Of a stretch of DNA of 14,789 nt, positions 13,331 through 14,789 are shown piece after piece. The stretch covers positions 1 to 14,789 of the forward strand of contig CABUUG010000032.1 in NCBI GenBank assembly GCA_902494605.1. Direction: 5' to 3'. The position numbers were made by a program, and so were the translations under genes. Below the pieces are notes generated by a model that saw only the letters and a program-made list of their open reading frames with translations, did no database searches and had not been told where the DNA came from. Source of the DNA: an uncultured Collinsella sp. (GTDB lineage: Bacteria > Actinomycetota > Coriobacteriia > Coriobacteriales > Coriobacteriaceae). How positions within the stretch are numbered: position 1 is the stretch's first letter; each line of letters starts with the position of its first letter.

Positions 13331-14077
13331 CTAGAACAGAAAGCCGATGGCGATGAGGGCGATGCTGACGATGAGCACGGCGATGTCTAGGCCCTTGATG
13401 GGGTAGCGCTTGTACGAGCTGGCGCGCGTACGCAGATAGAAGCCGCGCTGTTCTGCCGCCAAGGCTGTGGCATCGGTCTTGCCCACGCTCGAGATGAGCA
13501 GCGGCACGCACAGTGGCAGCATGAGCTTAAGCTTCTTGATGGGGTTCTTGGTGTCGTACTCGACGCCGCGTGCGGTCTGCGCTTCCATGATGGCGTTCAT
13601 CTCCTGACCAAACACCGGCACAAAGCGCAGCGCCGTGGTAAAGGTGAAGGCATAGCGATACGGCACGTGCAGCACCTCGACGCAGGCGTTGGCAAGGTCG
13701 TTGAGCTTGGTCACCATGAGCATGAGGATGAGTGGTAACGCCACACCCAGCAGGCGCAGGCAGGCCTTCGATCCTGTGATGAGGCCTGTGTCGGTGATAA
13801 AGCCCCACACCACGTTGCCATCGCGCACAAAGGCCAGCTGGAGCACCAGCATGATAAGCGCGAGCGGAATCAGCAACTTGAGCAGCGAGAGCAGACGGTC
13901 GACGACGCCGGCATAGGCACCCAGCGCAAGGGTGAGTGCCAAAAAGCCCAACAGCGCCACGTAAGTGTCGGACAAGAAGATGCCGACGATGATGGCGGCG
14001 GCGAGGCCCAGTTTGACGACGGGATTCAGGCGATGCAGCAGCGTATCGCCCGGCATGTAGTCGATGACGTTAACCAC
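13331..14077 (-). CDS. ecfT: ECF transporter T component (EcfT)
   Basis: A 248-residue integral membrane protein with several hydrophobic helices (an N-terminal cluster at about 22-100 and a C-terminal helix ending in IALIAIGFLF). It is the scaffold subunit of an energy-coupling factor importer for a vitamin or metal. The two coupling-helix motifs that contact the ATPases are visible: EAQTARGVEYD and AAEQRGFYLR, each with the conserved Arg-Gly. The start is taken as GTG at 14077 (VVNVIDYMPGDTLLHRLNP), with AAGGAG 10 nt upstream and an 8-nt overlap with the end of the ATPase gene. An ATG at 14110 in the same frame would overlap the ATPase by 41 nt and is less likely. No substrate-binding S component is in the window, so the substrate is unknown. 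Confidence 0.9.
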   Translation of the reverse strand: MVNVIDYMPGDTLLHRLNPVVKLGLAAAIIVGIFLSDTYVALLGFLALTLALGAYAGVVDRLLSLLKLLIPLALIMLVLQLAFVRDGNVVWGFITDTGLITGSKACLRLLGVALPLILMLMVTKLNDLANACVEVLHVPYRYAFTFTTALRFVPVFGQEMNAIMEAQTARGVEYDTKNPIKKLKLMLPLCVPLLISSVGKTDATALAAEQRGFYLRTRASSYKRYPIKGLDIAVLIVSIALIAIGFLF

Positions 14078-14789
14078 GGTGGACCATCTCCTTGGTAATT
14101 CGAACGACATCGGTGACCTCGCTCACCTGCGCAAAAGCGGGCGAGACGGAAGATGCCAGACGGCGCGAGAGTTCAATAACCTGGGGAGGCTCCACGTAGG
14201 CACGCCGCATGAGATCGATGTTCGAGAATAGCTCGTGCGTGCGGCCGCGGTCGAGGATGCGACCGTCGGCCATTACCACAATGCGCTCGGCAAAATCCGA
14301 GACGACTTCCATATCGTGGCAGACCATGATAACGGCGCAACCACGCTCGGCCATGGTGCGCACCGTTTCCATGACGGTCATGCACTCGCGGTAATCAAGG
14401 CCGCTCGTGGGCTCGTCGAGCACGACGATCTTGGGCTCAACTACTACGACGGAGGCAAGCGCCACCATTTGTCGCTGGCCGCGCGAAAGGGAGAACGGTG
14501 CCTCGTCGGCGGGCAGACCAAAGCGGTCGATGACCAGCTGGGCGCGACGCAGCGCCTCGGCGCGGTCCATGCCGCCCAGTTCCAAGCCAAAGGCGACCTC
14601 GTCGAGTACGGTGTCCTTGCAAATCTGGCGGTCGGGGTTTTGGAAGAGGGTCGCGACCTCGCGAGCGATGCGACTCGTGGGAACGGCTGCGGTATCCAGT
14701 CCCGTGACGCGCACGCTGCCCGAGGCAGGCTTAAGCAGGCCTGTGAGCAGTTTGGTGAGTGTGGTCTTGCCGGCGCCGTTTTGGCCGAC
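14070..14789 (-). CDS. ECF transporter ATPase (EcfA-type), partial at the window edge
   Basis: The frame is open to the last base of the window, so the N-terminus is missing. The visible 239 residues hold a nearly complete ABC ATPase domain: Walker A GQNGAGKTT at the very edge, a Q-loop region LFQNPDRQI, the signature LSRGQRQM, Walker B VVLDEPTSGLD, and the switch His in MVCHDMEVV. The FQNPDxQ form of the Q-loop is typical of ECF-family ATPases. It overlaps ecfT by 8 nt, so they form one operon. Whether this is a single-domain ATPase or the second half of a fused double ATPase cannot be told here. It powers import together with EcfT and an unseen S component. Confidence 0.9.
   Translation of the reverse strand, partial: VGQNGAGKTTLTKLLTGLLKPASGSVRVTGLDTAAVPTSRIAREVATLFQNPDRQICKDTVLDEVAFGLELGGMDRAEALRRAQLVIDRFGLPADEAPFSLSRGQRQMVALASVVVVEPKIVVLDEPTSGLDYRECMTVMETVRTMAERGCAVIMVCHDMEVVSDFAERIVVMADGRILDRGRTHELFSNIDLMRRAYVEPPQVIELSRRLASSVSPAFAQVSEVTDVVRITKEMVHRG

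Noticed and set aside
14078..14110. ATG at 14110 as the start of ecfT
   Set aside because: It would overlap the ATPase gene by 41 nt, whereas the GTG at 14077 has AAGGAG upstream and gives the usual N-terminus and a typical 8-nt overlap.

Overview
This 14.8 kb window is GC-rich bacterial chromosome. Gene content, TTG/GTG starts, short operons and protein style suggest a gut actinobacterium of the class Coriobacteriia, most likely Collinsella or a close relative. That is an inference from protein resemblance; there is no rRNA here to confirm it. I see no tRNA, CRISPR array, insertion sequence or phage gene.

Layout. Positions 1-366 hold the 3' end of a plus-strand gene resembling the NA37 nucleoid-associated family, followed by a terminator. 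Positions 367-620 hold a cluster of inverted repeats between converging genes. Positions 621-4422 hold a minus-strand lysine/diaminopimelate operon: a lysA-dapA in-frame fusion, then dapB, then dapH. Its leader (about 4433-4650) is a recognisable lysine riboswitch. Divergent from it, 4802-5989 is an M20 amidohydrolase that could be the N-acetyl-diaminopimelate deacetylase of the same acetylase pathway, followed by a small membrane protein (5992-6315). Positions 6480-8856 form a plus-strand group: a membrane-anchored FxLYD protein, a helix-turn-helix protein and a membrane Ser/Thr kinase. The FxLYD gene's ribosome binding site lies inside a perfect 14-bp hairpin arm. Two minus-strand genes follow: a secreted coiled-coil cell-wall hydrolase-like protein (8894-10027) and a MOSC-domain protein (10262-10894). 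Next come a D-aspartate ligase (11117-12373) and an aspartate racemase (12458-13204), which together would make and attach a D-Asp peptidoglycan cross-bridge. The window ends in an ECF transporter operon on the minus strand: the T component (13331-14077) and a partial ATPase running off the edge.

How it fits together. Much of the window concerns the cell wall. The dap operon supplies diaminopimelate and lysine under lysine-riboswitch control, the ligase/racemase pair would add D-Asp to a stem-peptide diamino acid, and the secreted coiled-coil protein and membrane kinase may act in wall remodelling and sensing. The most unusual items are the LysA-DapA fusion with an internal ribosome binding site, the competing helices in the riboswitch expression region, the hairpin that buries the FxLYD gene's ribosome binding site, and the nested palindromes after dapH.
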